Shown here: in pieces, positions 1-13,393 of the stretch
Position numbering within the stretch: position 1 is the first letter of the stretch
How the letters are laid out: every line of letters starts with the position of its first letter
The notes under the pieces: model-generated
What the model saw: the letters and a program-made list of their open reading frames with translations, nothing else
The model's database searches: none
Told to the model about the DNA's origin: nothing
Origin: Crossaster papposus
Taxonomy: Eukaryota > Echinodermata > Asteroidea > Velatida > Solasteridae
NCBI GenBank assembly: GCA_037893245.1
Contig: JBAIAA010000740.1
Coordinates: forward strand, 1-64,000
Direction of reading: 5' to 3'
Length of the DNA stretch: 64,000 nt
Program-made: the position numbers and the translations under genes

Positions 1-3000
1 TACTTGTTCGCGAGGGGACGGTACTTGTCGCGAGGGGGGACTTGTCGCGAGGGGGGACTTGTCGCGAGGGGGACTTCCGAGGGGGACTTGTCGCGAGGGA
101 CTTCGCGAGGGACTTGTCGCGAGGGGGGACTTGTCGCGAGGGGGGACTTGTCGCGAGGGGGGGACTTGTCGCGAGGGGGGGACTTGTCGCGAGGGGGGAC
201 TTGTCGCGAGGGGGGACTTGTCGCGAGGGACTTGTCGCGAGGGGGGACTTGTCGCGAGGGGGGACTTGTCGCGAGGGGGGACTTGTCGCGAGGGGGGACT
301 TGTCGCGAGGGGGGACTTGTCGCGAGGGGGGGACTTGTCGCGAGGGGGGGACTTGTCGCGAGGGGGGACTTGTCGCGAGGGGGGACTTGTCGCGAGGGGG
401 GACTTGTCGGCGAGGGGGGGACTTGTCGCGAGGGGGGACTTGTCGCGAGGGGGGACTTGTCGCGAGGGGGGGACTTGTCGCGAGGGGGGACTTGTCGCGA
501 GGGGGGACTTGTCGCGAGGGGGGACTTTGTCGCGAGGGGGGACTTGTCGCGAGGGGGGACTTGTCGCGAGGGGGGACTTGTCGCGAGGGGGGGACTTGTC
601 GGCGAGGGGGGACTTGTCGCGAGGGGGGACTTGTCGCGAGGGGGGACTTGTCGCGAGGGGGGGACTTGTCGCGAGGGGGGACTTGTCGGCGAGGGGGGAC
701 TTGTCGCGAGGGGGGACTTGTCGGCGAGGGGGGACTTGTCGCGAGGGGGGACTTGTCGCGAGGGGGGACTTGTCGCGAGGGGGGACTTGTCGCGAGGGGG
801 GGACTTGGTCGCGAGGGGGGACTTGTCGCGAGGGGGGACTTGTCGCGAGGGGGGACTTGTCGCGAGGGGGGACTTGTCGCGAGGGGGGGACTTGTCGCGA
901 GGGGGGACTTGTCGCGAGGGGGGACTTGTCGCGGGAGGGGGGGACTTGTCCGCGAGGGGGGACTTGTCGCGAGGGGGGACTGTCGCGAGGGGGGTAGGGG
1001 GACTTTCGCGAGGGGGGACTTGTCGCGAGGGGGGACTTGTCGCGAGGGGGGACTTGTCGCGAGGGGGGGGACTTGTCGCGAGGGGGGACTTGTCGCGAGG
1101 GGGGGACTTGTCGCGAGGGGGGACTTGTCGCGAGGGGGGGACTTGTCGCGAGGGGGGGACTTGTCGCGAGGGGGGGACTTGTCGCGAGGGGGGACTTGTC
1201 GCGAGGGGGGACTTGTCGCGAGGGGGGACTTGTCGCGAGGGGGGACTTGTCGCGAGGGGGGGACTTGTCGCGAGGGGGGACTTGTCGCGAGGGGGGACTT
1301 GTCGCGAGGGGGGGACTTGTCGCGAGGGGGGACTTGTCGCGAGGGGGGACTTGTCGCGAGGGGGGACTTGTCGCGAGGGGGGACTTGTCGCGAGGGGGGA
1401 CTTGTCGCGAGGGGGGACTTGTCGCGAGGGGGGACTTGTCGCGAGGGGGGACTTGTCGCGAGGGGGGACTTGTCGCGAGGGGGGACTTGTCGCGAGGGGG
1501 GACTTGTCGCGAGACTTGTCGCGAGGGGGGACTTGTCGCGAGGGGGGGGACTTGTCGCGAGGGGGGACTTGTCGCGAGGGGGGACTTGTCGCGAGGGGGG
1601 ACTTGTCGCGAGGGGGGACTTGTCGCGAGGGGGGGACTTGTCGCGAGGGGGGACTTGTTCGCGAGGGGGGGACTTGTCGCGAGGGGGGACTTGTCGCGAG
1701 GGGGGACTTGTCGCGAGGGGGGGACTTGTCGCGAGGGGGGACTTGTCGCGAGGGGGGACTTGTCGCGAGGGGGGACTTGTCGCGAGGGGGGACTTGTCGC
1801 GAGGGGGGACTTGTCGCGAGGGGGGGACTTGGTCGCGAGGGGGGGACTTGTCGCGAGGGGGGACTTGTCGCGAGGGGGGACTTGTCGCGAGGGGGGACTT
1901 GTCGCGAGGGGGGACTTGTCGCGAGGGGGGACTTGTCGCGAGGGGGGACTTGTCGCGTAGGGGGGACTTGTCGCGAGGGGGGGACTTGTCGCGAGGGGGG
2001 GACTTGTCGCGAGGGGGGGACTTGTCGCGAGGGGGGACTTGTCGCGAGGGGGGGACTTGTCGCGAGGGGGGACTTGTCGCGAGGGGGGGACTTGTCGCGA
2101 GGGGGGACTTGTCGCGAGGGGGGGACTTGTCGCGAGGGGGGGACTTGTCGCGAGGGGGGACTTGTCGCGAGGGGGGGACTTGTCGCGAGGGGGGACTTGT
2201 CGCGAGGGGGGGACTTGTCGCGAGGGGGGACTTGTCGCGAGGGGGGACTTGTCGCGAGGGGGGACTTGTCGCGAGGGGGGACTTGTCGCGAGGGGGGGAC
2301 TTGTCGCGAGGGGGGACTTGTCGCGAGGGGGGGGACTTGTCGCGAGGGGGACTTGTCGCGAGGGGGGACTTGTCGCGAGGGGGGACTTGTCGCGAGGGGG
2401 GACTTGTCGCGAGGGGGGACTTGTCGCGAGGGGGGACTTGTCGCTGAGGGGGGACTTGTCGCGAGGGGGGACTTGTCGCGAGGGGGGACTTGTCGCGAGG
2501 GGGGGACTTGTCGCGAGGGGGACTTGTCGCGAGGGGGACTTGTCGCGAGGGGGGACTTGTCGCGAGGGGGGACTTGTCGCGAGGGGGAATTGTCGCGAGG
2601 GGGGACGTGTCCGCGAGGGGGGACTTGTCGCGAGGGGGGACTTGTCGCGAGGGGGACTTGTCGCGAGGGGGGACTTGTCGCGAGGGGGACTTGTCGCGAG
2701 GGGGGGACTTGTCGCGAGGGGGGGACTTGTCGCGAGGGGGGACCTTGTCGCGAGGGGGACTTGTCGCGAGGGGGGGACTTGTCGCGAGGGGGGACTTGTC
2801 GCGAGGGGGCGACTTGTCGCGAGGGGGGGACTTGTCGCGAGGGGGGACTTGTCGCGAGGGGGGACTTGTCGCGAGGGGGGGACTTGTCGCGAGGGGGGGA
2901 ATTGTCGCGAGGGGGACTTGTCGCGAGGGGGGACTTGTCGCGAGGGGGGGACTTGTCGCGTCGGGGGGACTTGTCGCGGGGGGGGGACTTGTCGCGAGGG

Positions 3001-6000
3001 GGGACTGTGTCGCGAGGGGGGGACTTGTCGCGGGGGGGACTTGTCGCGGGGGGGGACTTGTCGCGGGGGGGACTTGTCGCGGGGGGGGGGGACTTGTCGC
3101 GAGGGGGGGGACTTGTCGCGGGGGGGGGGACTTGTCGGCGGGGGGGGGGGGACTTGTCGCGGGGGGGGGGACTTTCGCGAGGAGGGGACTTGTCGCGGGG
3201 GGGGGGACTCTGTCGCGGGGGGGGGGACTTGTCGCGGGGGGGGGGACTTGTCGCGGGAGGGGGGACTTGTCGCGAGGGGGGGGGGACTTGTCGCGAGGGG
3301 GGGGACCTTGTCGCGAGGGGGGACTTGTCGCGAGGGGGGACTTGTCGCGAGGGGGGACTTGTCGCGAGGGGGACTTGTCGCGAGGGGGGACTTGTCGCGA
3401 GGGGGGACTTGTCGCGAGGGGGGACTTGTCGCGAGGGGGGACTTGTCGCGAGGGGGGGACTTGTCGCGAGGGGGACTTGTCGCGAGGGGGGACTTGTCGC
3501 GAGGGGGGGACTTGTCGCGAGGGGGGGACTTGTCCGCGAGGGGGGACTTGTCGCGAGGGGGGACTTGTCGCGAGGGGGGACTTGTCGCGAGGGGGGACTT
3601 GTCGCGAGGGGGGGACTTGTCGCGAGGGGGGACTTGTCGCGAGGGGGGGACTTGTCCGCGAGGGGGGACTTGTCGCGAGGGGGGGACTTGTCGCGAGGGG
3701 GGACTTGTCGCGAGGGGGGACTTGTCGCGAGGGGGGACTTGTCGCGAGGGGGGACTTGTCGCGAGGGGGGACTTGTCGCGAGGGGGGGACTTGTCGCGAG
3801 GGGGGACTTGTCGCGAGGGGGGGACTTGTCGCGGAGGGGGGACTTGTCGCGAGGGGGGACTTGTCGCGGGGGGGGGGACTTGTCGCGGGGGGGGACTTGT
3901 CCGCGGGGGGGGGACTTGTCGCGAGGGGGGGGGGGACTTGTCGCGGGGGGGGGACTTGTCGCGGGGGGGGGGGGGACTTGTCGCGGGGGGGGGGACTTGT
4001 CGCGGGGGGGGGGACTTGTCGCGGGGGGGGACTTGTCGCGGGGGGGGGGGACTTATCGCGAGAGGGGGACTTGTCGCGGGGGGGGGACTTGTCGCGGGGG
4101 GGGGGGACTTGTCGCGGGGGAGGGACTTGTCGCGAGGGGGGGGACTTGTCGCGAGGGGGGACTTGTCGCGAGGGGGGACTTGTCGCGAGGGGGGACTTGT
4201 CGCGGGGGGACTTGTCGCGGGGGGGGGGGACTTGTCGCGGGGGGGGGGGGACTTGTCCGAGGGGGGACTTGTCGCGAGGGGGGACTTGTCGCGAGGGGGG
4301 ACTTGTCGCGAGGGGGTACTTTGTCGCGAGGGGGTACTTGTCGCGAGGGGGTACTTGTCGCGAGGGGTACTGTCGGGGGGGACTTGTCGCGAGGGGGGAC
4401 TTGTCGCGAGGGGGGGACTTGGTCGCGAGGGGGGACTTGTCGCGAGGGGGACTTGTCGCGAGGGGGGACTTGTCGCGAGGGGGTACTTGTCGCGAGGGGG
4501 TACTTGTCGCGAGGGGGTACTTGTCGCGAGGGGGTACTTGTCGCGAGGGGGTACTTGTCCGAGGGGTACTTGTCGCGAGGGGGTACTTGTCGCGAGGGGG
4601 GACTTGTCGCGAGGGGGGGACTTGTCGCGAGGGGGGGACTTGTCGCGAGGGGGGGACTTGTCGCGAGGGGGGACTTGTCGCGAGGGGGGGGACTTGTCGC
4701 GAGGGGGGACTTGTCGCGAGGGGGGACTTGTCGCGAGGGGGGACTTGTCGCGAGGGGGGGACTTGTCGCGAGGGGGGGACTTGTCGCGAGGGGGGACTTG
4801 TCGCGAGGGGCGGGGGGACTTGTCGCGAGGGGGGACTTGTCCGCGAGGGGGGGACTTGTCGCGAGGGGGGACTTGTCGCGAGGGGGGACTTGTCGCGAGG
4901 GGGGACTTGTCGCGAGGGGGGACTTGTCGCGAGGGGGGACTTGTCGCGAGGGGGGGACTTGTCGCGAGGGGGGACTTGTCGCGAGGGGGGACTTGTCGCG
5001 AGGGGGGACTTGTCGCGAGGGAGGACTTGTCGCGAGGGAGGACTTGTCGCGGGGGGGAATTGTCGCGGGGGGGGGGACTTGTCGCGGGGGGGGGGACAAT
5101 TTGCGCCGGGGGGGGGGGGGACTTGTCGCGGGGGGGGGACTTGTCGCGGGGGGGACTTGTCGCGGGGGGGACGGGGACTTGTCGCGGGGGGGACGGGGAC
5201 TTTTTCGCGGGGGGGTACTTGTCGCGAGGGGGTACTTGTCGCGAGGGGGGTACTTGTCGCGAGGGGGGACTTGTCGCGAGGGGGGGACTTGTCGCGAGGG
5301 GGGACTTGTCGCGAGGGGGGACTTGTCGCGAGGGGGGACTTGTCGCGAGGGGGGACTTGTCGCGCGGGGGGGGACTTGTCGCAGGGGGGGGGACTTGTCG
5401 CAGGGGGGGGGGGACTTGTCGCGGGGGGGGGAATTGTCTCGGGGGTGGACTTGTCGCGGGAGGGGGGACTTGTCGCGAGGGGGGGACTTGTCGCGAGGGG
5501 GGACTTGTCGCGAGGGGGGACTTGTCGCGAGGGGGGACTTGTCGCGAGGGGGGGACTTGTCGCGAGGGGGGACTTGTCGCGAGGGGGGACTTGTCGCGAG
5601 GGGGGACTTGTCGCGAGGGGGGACTTGTCGCGAGGGGGGACTTGTCGCGAGGGGGACTTGTCGCGAGGGGGGACTTGTCGCGAGGGGGGACTTGTCGCGA
5701 GGGGGGACTTGTCGCGAGGGGGGGACTTGTCGCGAGGGGGGACTTGTCGCGAGGGGGGGGACTTGTCGCGAGGGGGGGACTTGTCGCGAGGGGGGGACTT
5801 GTCGCGAGGGGGGACTTGTCGCTAGGGGGGACTTGTCGCGGGGGGGGACTTGTCGCGGTGGGGGGGGACTTGTCGCGGGGGGGGGACTTGTCGCGAGGGG
5901 GGACTTGTCGCGAGGGGGACTTGTCGCGGGGGGGGACTTGTCGCGGGGGGGGGACTTGTCGCGGGGGGGGGGACTTGTCGCGGGGGGGGGACTTGTCGCG

Positions 6001-9000
6001 GGGGGGGGGACTTGTCGCGGGGGGGGGACTTGTCGCGGGGGGGGGGGGACTTATCGCGAGGGGGGACTTGTCGCGAGGGGGACTTGTCGCGAGGGGGACT
6101 TGTCGCGAGGGGGGACTTGTCGCGGGGGGGGAATTGTCGCGGGGGGGGGGGACTTGTCGCGGGGGGGGGACTTGTCGTGGGGGGGGGACTTGTCGCGGGG
6201 GGGTCTTGTCGCGGGGGGGGGGGGGACTTGTCCCGGGGGGGGGGGACTTGTCGCGGGGGGGGGGACTTGTCGCGGGGGGGGGGGGGACTTGTTGCGGGGG
6301 GGATTTGTCGCGGGGGGGACGGGGGACTTGTCGCGGGGGGGGGGACTTGTCGCGGGGGCGGTACTTGTCGCGAGGGGGGGACTTGTCGCGAGGGGGGACT
6401 TGTCGCGGAGGGGGGGGACTTGTCGCGAGGGGGGACTTGTCGCGAGGGGGGACTTGTCGCGAGGGGGGACTTGTCGCGAGGGAGGACTTGTCGCGAGGGA
6501 GGACTTGTCGCGGGGGGGAATTGTCGCGGGGGGGGGGACTTGTCGCGGGGGGGGGGACAATTTGCGCCGGGGGGGGGGGGGACTTGTCGCGGGGGGGGGG
6601 ACTTGTCGCGGGGGGGACTTGTCGCGGGGGGGGACGGGGACTTGTCGCGGGGGGGACGGGGGACTTTTTCGCGGGGGGGTACTTGTTCGCGAGGGGGTAC
6701 TTGTCGCGAGGGGTACTTGTCGCGAGGGGGGACTTGTCGCGAGGGGGGACTTGTCGCGAGGGGGACTTGTCGCGAGGGGGGACTTGTCGCGAGGGGGGGA
6801 CTTGTCCGCGAGGGGGGGACTTGTCGCGCGGGGGGGACTTGTCGCAGGGGGGGGGACTTGTCGCAGGGGGGGGGGACTTGTCGCGGGGGGGGAATTGTCT
6901 CGGGGGTGGACTTGTCGCGGGAGGGGGGACTTGTCGCGGGGGGGGGGGACTTGTCGCGAGGGGGGACTTGTCGCGAGGGGGGACTTGTCGCGAGGGGGGA
7001 CTTGTCGCGAGGGGGGACTTGTCGCGAGGGGGGGGACTTGTCGCGAGGGGGGACTTGTCGCGAGGGGGGACTTGTCGCGAGGGGGGACTTGTCGCGAGGG
7101 GGGACTTGTCGCGAGGGAGGACTTGTCGCGAGGGAGGACTTGTCGCGGGGGGGAATTGTCGCGGGGGGGGGGGACTTGTCGCGGGGGGGGGGACAATTTG
7201 CGCGGGGGGGGGGGGGACTTGTCGCGGGGGGGGGACTTGTCGCGGGGGGGACTTGTCGCGGGGGGGGACGGGGACTTGTCGCGGGGGGGACGGGGGACTT
7301 TTTCGCGGGGGGGTACTTGTCGCGAGGGGTACTTGTCGCGAGGGGGGTACTTGTCGCGAGGGGGGACTTGTCGCGAGGGGGGGGGGGGGACTTGTCGCGA
7401 GGGGGGGACTTGTCGCGAGGGGGGGACTTGTCGCGAGGGGGGACTTGTCGGCGAGGGGGGGACTTGTCGCGCGGGGGGGACTTGTCGCAGGGGGGGGGAC
7501 TTGTCGCAGGGGGGGGGGGACTTGTCGCGGGGGGGGAATTGTCTCGGGGGTGGACTTGTCGCGGGAGGGGGACTTGTCGCGAGGGGGGACTTGTCGCGAG
7601 GGGGGGACTTGTCGCGAGGGGGGACTTGTCGCGAGGGGGGACTTGTCGCGAGGGGGGGACTTGTCGCGAGGGGGGGACTTGTCGCGAGGGGGACTTGTCG
7701 CGAGGGGGGGACTTGTCGCGAGGGGGGACTTGTCGCGAGGGGGGACTTGTCGCGAGGGGGGGACTTGTCGCGAGGGGGGACTTGTCGCGAGGGGGGACTT
7801 GTCGCGAGGGGGGGACTTGTCGCGAGGGGGGACTTGTCGCGAGGGGGGACTTGTCGCGAGGGGGGGACTTGTCGCGAGGGGGGACTTGTCGCGAGGGGGG
7901 ACTTGTCGCGAGGGGGACTTGTCGCGAGGGGGACTTGTCGCTAGGGGGACTTGTCGCGGGGGGGGGACTTGTCGCGGGGGGGGGACTTGTCGCGGGGGGG
8001 GGACTTGTCGCGAGGGGGGACTTGTCGCGAGGGGGGACTTGTCGCGGGGGGGACTTGTCGCGGGGGGGGACTTGTCGCGGGGGGGGGGGACTTGTCGCGG
8101 GGGGTGGGGACTTGTCGCGGGGGGGGGGGACTTGTCGCGGGGGGGGGGGACTTGTCGCGGGGGGGGGGGACTTATCGCGAGGGGGACTTGTCGCGAGGGG
8201 GGACTTGTCGCGAGGGGGGACTTGTCGCGAGGGGGGACTTGTCGCGGGGGGGGAATTGTCGCGGGGGGGGGGACTTGTCGCGGGGGGGGGACTTGTCGTG
8301 GGGGGGGGACTTGTCGCGGGGGGACTTGTCGCGGGGGGGGGGGGACTTGTCCCGGGGGGGGGGGGACTTGTCGCGGGGGGGGGGGACTTGTCGCGGGGGG
8401 GGGGGGGACTTGTTGCGGGGGGATTTGTCGCGGGGGGGACGGGGACTTGTCGCGGGGGGGGGGACTTGTCGCGGGGGGGGTACTTGTCGCGAGGGGGGAC
8501 TTGTCGCGAGGGGGGACTTGTCGCGAGGGGGGGACTTGTCGCGAGGGGGGACTTGTCGCGAGGGGGGACTTGTCGCGAGGGGGGACTTGTCGCGAGGGAG
8601 GACTTGTCCGCGAGGGAGGACTTGTCGCGGGGGGGAATTGTCGCGGGGGGGGGACTTGTCGCGGGGGGGGGACAATTTGCGCCGGGGGGGGGGGGGGGAC
8701 TTGTCGCGAGGGGGGGACTTGTCGCGGGGGGGGACTTGTCGCGGGGGGGACGGGGACTTGTCGCGGGGGGACGGGGACTTTTTCGCGGGCGGGGTACTTG
8801 TCGCGAGGGGGTACTTGTCGCGAGGGGGGTACTTGTCGCGAGGGGGGGACTTGTCGCGAGGGGGGACTTGTCGCGAGGGGGGGACTTGTCGCGAGGGGGG
8901 ACTTGGTCGCGAGGGGGGACTTGTCGCGAGGGGGGGGACTTGTCGCGCGGGGGGGGACTTGTCGCAGGGGGTGGGGACTTGTCGCAGGGGGGGGGGGACT

Positions 9001-12000
9001 TGTCGCGGGGGGGGAAATTGTCTCGGGGGTGGACTTGTCGCGGGAGGGGGACTTGTGGGGACTTGTCGCGGGGGGGGAATTGTCTCGGGGGTGGACTTGT
9101 CGCGGGAGGGGGACTTGTCGCGGGGGGGGGACTTGTCGCGGGGGGGGACTTGTCGCGAGGGGGGACTTGTCGCGAGGGGGGACTTGTCGCGAGGGGGGAC
9201 TTGTCGCGAGGGGGGACTTGTCGCGAGGGGGGGACTTGTCGCGAGGGGGGACTTGTCGCGAGGGGGGACTTGTCGCGAGGGGGGACTTGTCGCGAGGGAG
9301 GACTTGTCGCGAGGGAGGACTTGTCGCGGGGGGGAATTGTCGCGGGGGGGGGGGGACTTGTCGCGGGGGGGGGGACAATTTGCGCCGGGGGGGGGGGGGA
9401 CTTGTCGCGGGGGGGGGACTTGTCGCGGGGGGGACTTGTCGCGGGGGGGACGGGGACTTGTCGCGGGGGGGACGGGGACTTTTTCGCGGGGGGGTACTTG
9501 TCGCGAGGGGGTACTTGTCGCGAGGGGGTACTTGTCGCGAGGGGGGACTTGTCGCGAGGGGGGACTTGTCGCGAGGGGGGACTTGTCGCGAGGGGGGACT
9601 TGTCGCGAGGGGGGACTTGTCGCGAGGGGGGGACTTGTCGCGCGGGGGGGGACTTGTCGCAGGGGGGGGGACTTGTCGCAGGGGGGGGGGGACTTGTCGC
9701 GGGGGGGGAATTGTCTCGGGGGTGGACTTGTCGCGGGAGGGGGACTTGTCGCGAGGGGGGACTTGTCGCGAGGGGGGACTTGTCGCGAGGGGGGACTTGT
9801 CGCGAGGGGGGACTTGTCGCGAGGGGGGACTTGTCGCGAGGGGGGACTTGTCGCGAGGGGGGACTTGTCGCGAGGGGGGACTTGTCGCGAGGGGGGACTT
9901 GTCGCGAGGGGGGACTTGTCGCGAGGGGGGACTTGTCGCGAGGGGGGACTTGTCGCGAGGGGGGACTTGTCGCGAGGGGGGACTTGTCGCGAGGGGGGAC
10001 TTGTCGCGAGGGGGGACTTGTCGCGAGGGGGGACTTGTCGCGAGGGGGGACTTGTCGCGAGGGGGGACTTGTCGCTAGGGGGGACTTGTCGCGGGGGGGG
10101 ACTTGTCGCGGGGGGGGGACTTGTCGCGGGGGGGGACTTGTCGCGAGGGGGGACTTGTCGCGAGGGGGGACTTGTCGCGGGGGGGACTTGTCGCGGGGGG
10201 GGGACTTGTCGCGGGGGGGGGGACTTGTCGCGGGGGGGGGACTTGTCGCGGGGGGGGGGACTTGTCGCGGGGGGGGGGACTTGTCGCGGGGGGGGGGGAC
10301 TTATCGCGAGGGGGGACTTGTCGCGAGGGGGGACTTGTCGCGAGGGGGGACTTGTCGCGAGGGGGGACTTGTCGCGGGGGGGGAATTGTCGCGGGGGGGG
10401 GGACTTGTCGCGGGGGGGGGACTTGTCGTTGGGGGGGACTTGTCGCGGGGGGGACTTGTCGCGGGGGGGGGGGGGGACTTGTCCCGGGGGGGGGGGGACT
10501 TGTCGCGGGGGGGGGGGACTTGTCGCGGGGGGGGGGGGGACTTGTTGCGGGGGGGATTTGTCGCGGGGGGGACGGGGACTTGTCGCGGGGGGGGGGACTT
10601 GTCGCGGGGGGGTACTTGTCGCGAGGGGGGACTTGTCGCGAGGGGGGACTTGTCGCGAGGGGGGGACTTGTCGCGAGGGGGGACTTGTCGCGAGGGGGGA
10701 CTTGTCGCGAGGGGGGACTTGTCGCGAGGGAGGACTTGTCGCGAGGGAGGACTTGTCGCGGGGGGGAATTGTCGCGGGGGGGGGGGACTTGTCGCGGGGG
10801 GGGGGACAATTTGCGCCGGGGGGGGGGGGGGACTTGTCGCGGGGGGGGGACTTGTCGCGGGGGGGACTTGTCGCGGGGGGGACGGGGACTTGTCGCGGGG
10901 GGGACGGGGACTTTTTCGCGGGGGGGTACTTGTCGCGAGGGGGTACTTGTCGCGAGGGGGTACTTGTCGCGAGGGGGGACTTGTCGCGAGGGGGGACTTG
11001 TCGCGAGGGGGGACTTGTCGCGAGGGGGGACTTGTCGCGAGGGGGGACTTGTCGCGAGGGGGGGACTTGTCGCGCGGGGGGGGACTTGTCGCAGGGGGGG
11101 GGACTTGTCGCAGGGGGGGGGGACTTGTCGCGGGGGGGGAATTGTCTCGGGGGTGGACTTGTCGCGGGAGGGGGACTTGTCGCGGGGGGGGGACTTGTCG
11201 CGGGGGGGGACTTGTCGCGGGGGGGGGTACTTGTCGCAGGGGGGGGACTTGTCGCAGGGGGGGGACTTGTCGCGGGGGGGGGACTTGTCGCGGGGGGGGG
11301 GGGGGGACTTGTCGCGGGGGGGGACTTGTCATTGAATTTCGCGGGAGGGGGACTTGTCGTGGGGGGGCAATTGTCGCGGGGGGGTACTTGTCGCGGGGGG
11401 GTACTTGTCGCGGGGGTTACTTGTCGCGAGGGGGTACTTGTCGCGAGGGGGGACTTGTCGCGAGGGGGGACTTGTCGCGAGGGGGGACTTGTCGCGAGGG
11501 GGGACTTGTCGCGAGGGGGGACTTGTCGCGAGGGGGGACTTGTCGCGGGGGGGGGACTTGTCGCGGGGGGGGGACTTGTCGCGGGGGGGGGACTTGTCGC
11601 GAGAGGGGGTGGACTTGTCGCGGGAGGGGGGGGACTTGTCGCGGGAGAGGGGGGACTTGTCGCGGGAGGGGGGGGGACTTGTCGCGGGAGGGGGGGACTT
11701 GTCGCGAGGGGGGACTTGTCGCGGGGGGGGACTTGTCGCGGGGGGTGGACTTGTCGCGGGGGGGGACTTGTCGCGGGGGGGGGACTTGTCGCGGGGGGGG
11801 ACTTGTCGCGGGGGGGGGTGGACTTGTCGCGGGAGGGGGGGACTTGTCGCGGGAGGGGGGGACTTGTCGCGGGGGGGGGACTTGTCGCGAGGGGGGACTT
11901 GTCGCGAGGGGGGACTTGTCGCGAGGGGGGACTTGTCGCGAGGGGGGACTTGTCGCGGGGGGGGATTTGTCGCGGGGGGGGACTTGTCGCGGGGGGGGAC

Positions 12001-12183
12001 TTGTCGCGGGGGGGGACTTGTCGCGGGGGGGACTTGTCGCGGGGGGGGGGGGGGGAATTGTCGCGGGAGGGGGACTTGTCGCGAGGGGGGACTTGTCGCG
12101 AGGGGGGACTTGTCGCGAGGGGGGACTTGTCGCGAGGGGGGACTTGTCAAGGGGGGACTTGTCGCGCGGGGGGGGACTTGTCA
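1..12183 (+). repeat. G-rich 17-bp satellite array (12 kb)
   Basis: This is an uninterrupted tandem array of the 17-mer ACTTGTCGCGAGGGGGG. The G run varies (5 to over 12) and a common variant replaces CGAGGG with CGGGGG. The first 2.9 kb is nearly pure GA-type; from about 2.9 kb G-only variants, ACTTATCG, ACAATTTGCGC and TTGTCTCGGGGGTGG variants appear in ordered blocks. Each unit has one TCGCGA palindrome, so two CpGs per unit. The 17-bp unit is not a multiple of 3 and has no stop codon in any frame on either strand, which explains the long open frames; I see no coding signal. The array runs off the left edge of the window. Confidence 0.97.
5821..11335 (+). repeat. Higher-order repeat of about 2.12 kb inside the 17-bp satellite
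   Basis: Rare variant monomers recur at fixed spacing. GTCGCTAGGGGG lies at about 5821, 7940 and 10074 (steps 2119 and 2134). TTGTCCCGGGG lies at about 6231, 8350 and 10482. ACAATTTGCGC lies at 5096, 6557, 7193, 8672, 9375 and 10806, alternating long and short steps that sum to about 2.1 kb. This is a higher-order repeat of about 120 monomers, present in two full copies plus a partial third. Elements of it are visible back to about 4.0 kb. Confidence 0.85.
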
Positions 12184-12191
12184 TTGAATTC

Positions 12192-12631
12192 AGACATCAT
12201 CGGACATCATCGGACATCATCGGACATCATCGGACATCATCGGACATCATCGGACATCATCGGACATCATCGGACATCATCGGACATCATCGGACATCAT
12301 CGGACATCATCGGACATCATCGGACATCATCGGACATCATCGGACATCATCGGACATCATCGGACATCATCGGACATCATCGGACATCATCGGACATCAT
12401 CGGACATCATCGGACATCATCGGACATCATCGGACATCATCGGACATCATCGGACATCATCGGACATCATCGGACATCATCGGACATCATCGGACATCAT
12501 CGGACATCATCGGACATCATCGGACATCATCGGACATCATCGGACATCATCGGACATCATCGGACATCATCGGGCATCATCGGGCATCATCGGGCATCAT
12601 CGGGCATCATCGGGCATCATCGGACATCATC
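12192..12631 (+). repeat. 10-bp satellite GGACATCATC, about 44 copies
   Basis: Nearly perfect tandem 10-mers. Five consecutive GGGCATCATC variants cluster at the 3' end before the array passes into 8-mers. The 17-bp array ends just before it with GTCATTGAATTC. Confidence 0.96.
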
Positions 12632-12712
12632 GAATCATCGAATCATCGAATCATCGAATCATCGAATCATCAAATCATCAAATCATCAAATCATCAAATC
12701 ATCAAATCATCA
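12628..12712 (+). repeat. 8-bp satellite GAATCATC to AAATCATC
   Basis: Ten or so 8-mers, first with G (GAATCATC), then with A (AAATCATC). They follow the 10-bp array directly and share its ATCATC core, so they look like a shortened derivative. The same 8-mer block closes every long 10-bp array in the window. Confidence 0.9.
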
Positions 12713-12783
12713 AATTTCCCGCGGGGGATTTTCCGCGGGGGACTTCCCACATCTAAAAATGCGTCAAAGAATAAGTAAAATTA
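12713..12783 (+). other. Recurrent 70-bp linker between satellite arrays
   Basis: Non-tandem linker beginning TTTCCCGCGGGGGATTTTCC and ending with AAAATGCGTCAAAGAATAAG. Near-identical linkers recur at 14012-14083, 15346-15415, 18058-18125, 29657-29726, 30594-30660, 31548-31615 and 32862-32933, always between an 8-bp block and an 11-bp block. It therefore belongs to the repeating super-unit. Confidence 0.85.
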
Positions 12784-13104
12784 TTGAATTCGCATTGAAT
12801 TCGCATTGAATTCGCATTGAATTCGCATTGAATTCGCATTGAATTCGCATTGAATGCGTCAACGAATAATTCATTGAATTCGCATTGAATTCGCATTGAA
12901 TTCGCATTGAATTCGCATTGAATTCGCATTGAATTCGCATTGAATTCGCATTGAATTCGCATTGAATTCGCATTGAATTCGCATTGAATTCGCATTGAAT
13001 TCGCATTGAATTCGCATTGAATTCGCATTGAATTCGCATTGAATTCGCATTGAATTCGCATTGAATTCGCATTGAATTCGCATTGAATTCGCATTGAATT
13101 CGCA
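12784..13104 (+). repeat. 11-bp satellite ATTGAATTCGC
   Basis: Tandem 11-mers, each with one EcoRI palindrome GAATTC and one CpG. A 27-bp interruption (GCGTCAACGAATAATTCATTG) lies near 12853-12875 and recurs in the other 11-bp arrays. Confidence 0.95.
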
Positions 13105-13393
13105 CATCATCGGACATCACCGGACATCACCGGACATCACCGGACATTCGCATTGAATTCGCATTGAATTTGCATTGAATGCGTCAACGAATAATTCATT
13201 GAATTCGCATTGAATTCGCATTGAATTCGCATTGAATTCGCATTGAATTCGCATTGAATTCGCATTGAATTCGCATTGAATTCGCATTGAATTCGCATTG
13301 AATTCGCATTGAATTCGCATTGAATTCGCATTGAATTCGCATTGAATTCGCATTGAATTCGCATTGAATTCGCATTGAATTCGCATTGAATTC
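13105..13393 (+). repeat. Short 10-bp block (GGACATCACC) then 11-bp array
   Basis: About four 10-mers (13105-13146) pass directly into 11-mers (13147-13393), which are interrupted by the GCGTCAACGAATAATTC spacer near 13175. In the duplicate copy at 30046-30543 the 10-mer block is about 50 units long, so this site differs strongly in copy number between duplicates. Confidence 0.92.

Noticed and set aside
4..12809. Open frames of up to about 2,680 codons encoding RGG-like repeats
   Set aside because: The 17-bp unit has no stop in any frame on either strand and is not a multiple of 3, so all frames stay open and cycle through the same 17 residues. Frames change with G-run length and there is no start context, splice site or composition change.
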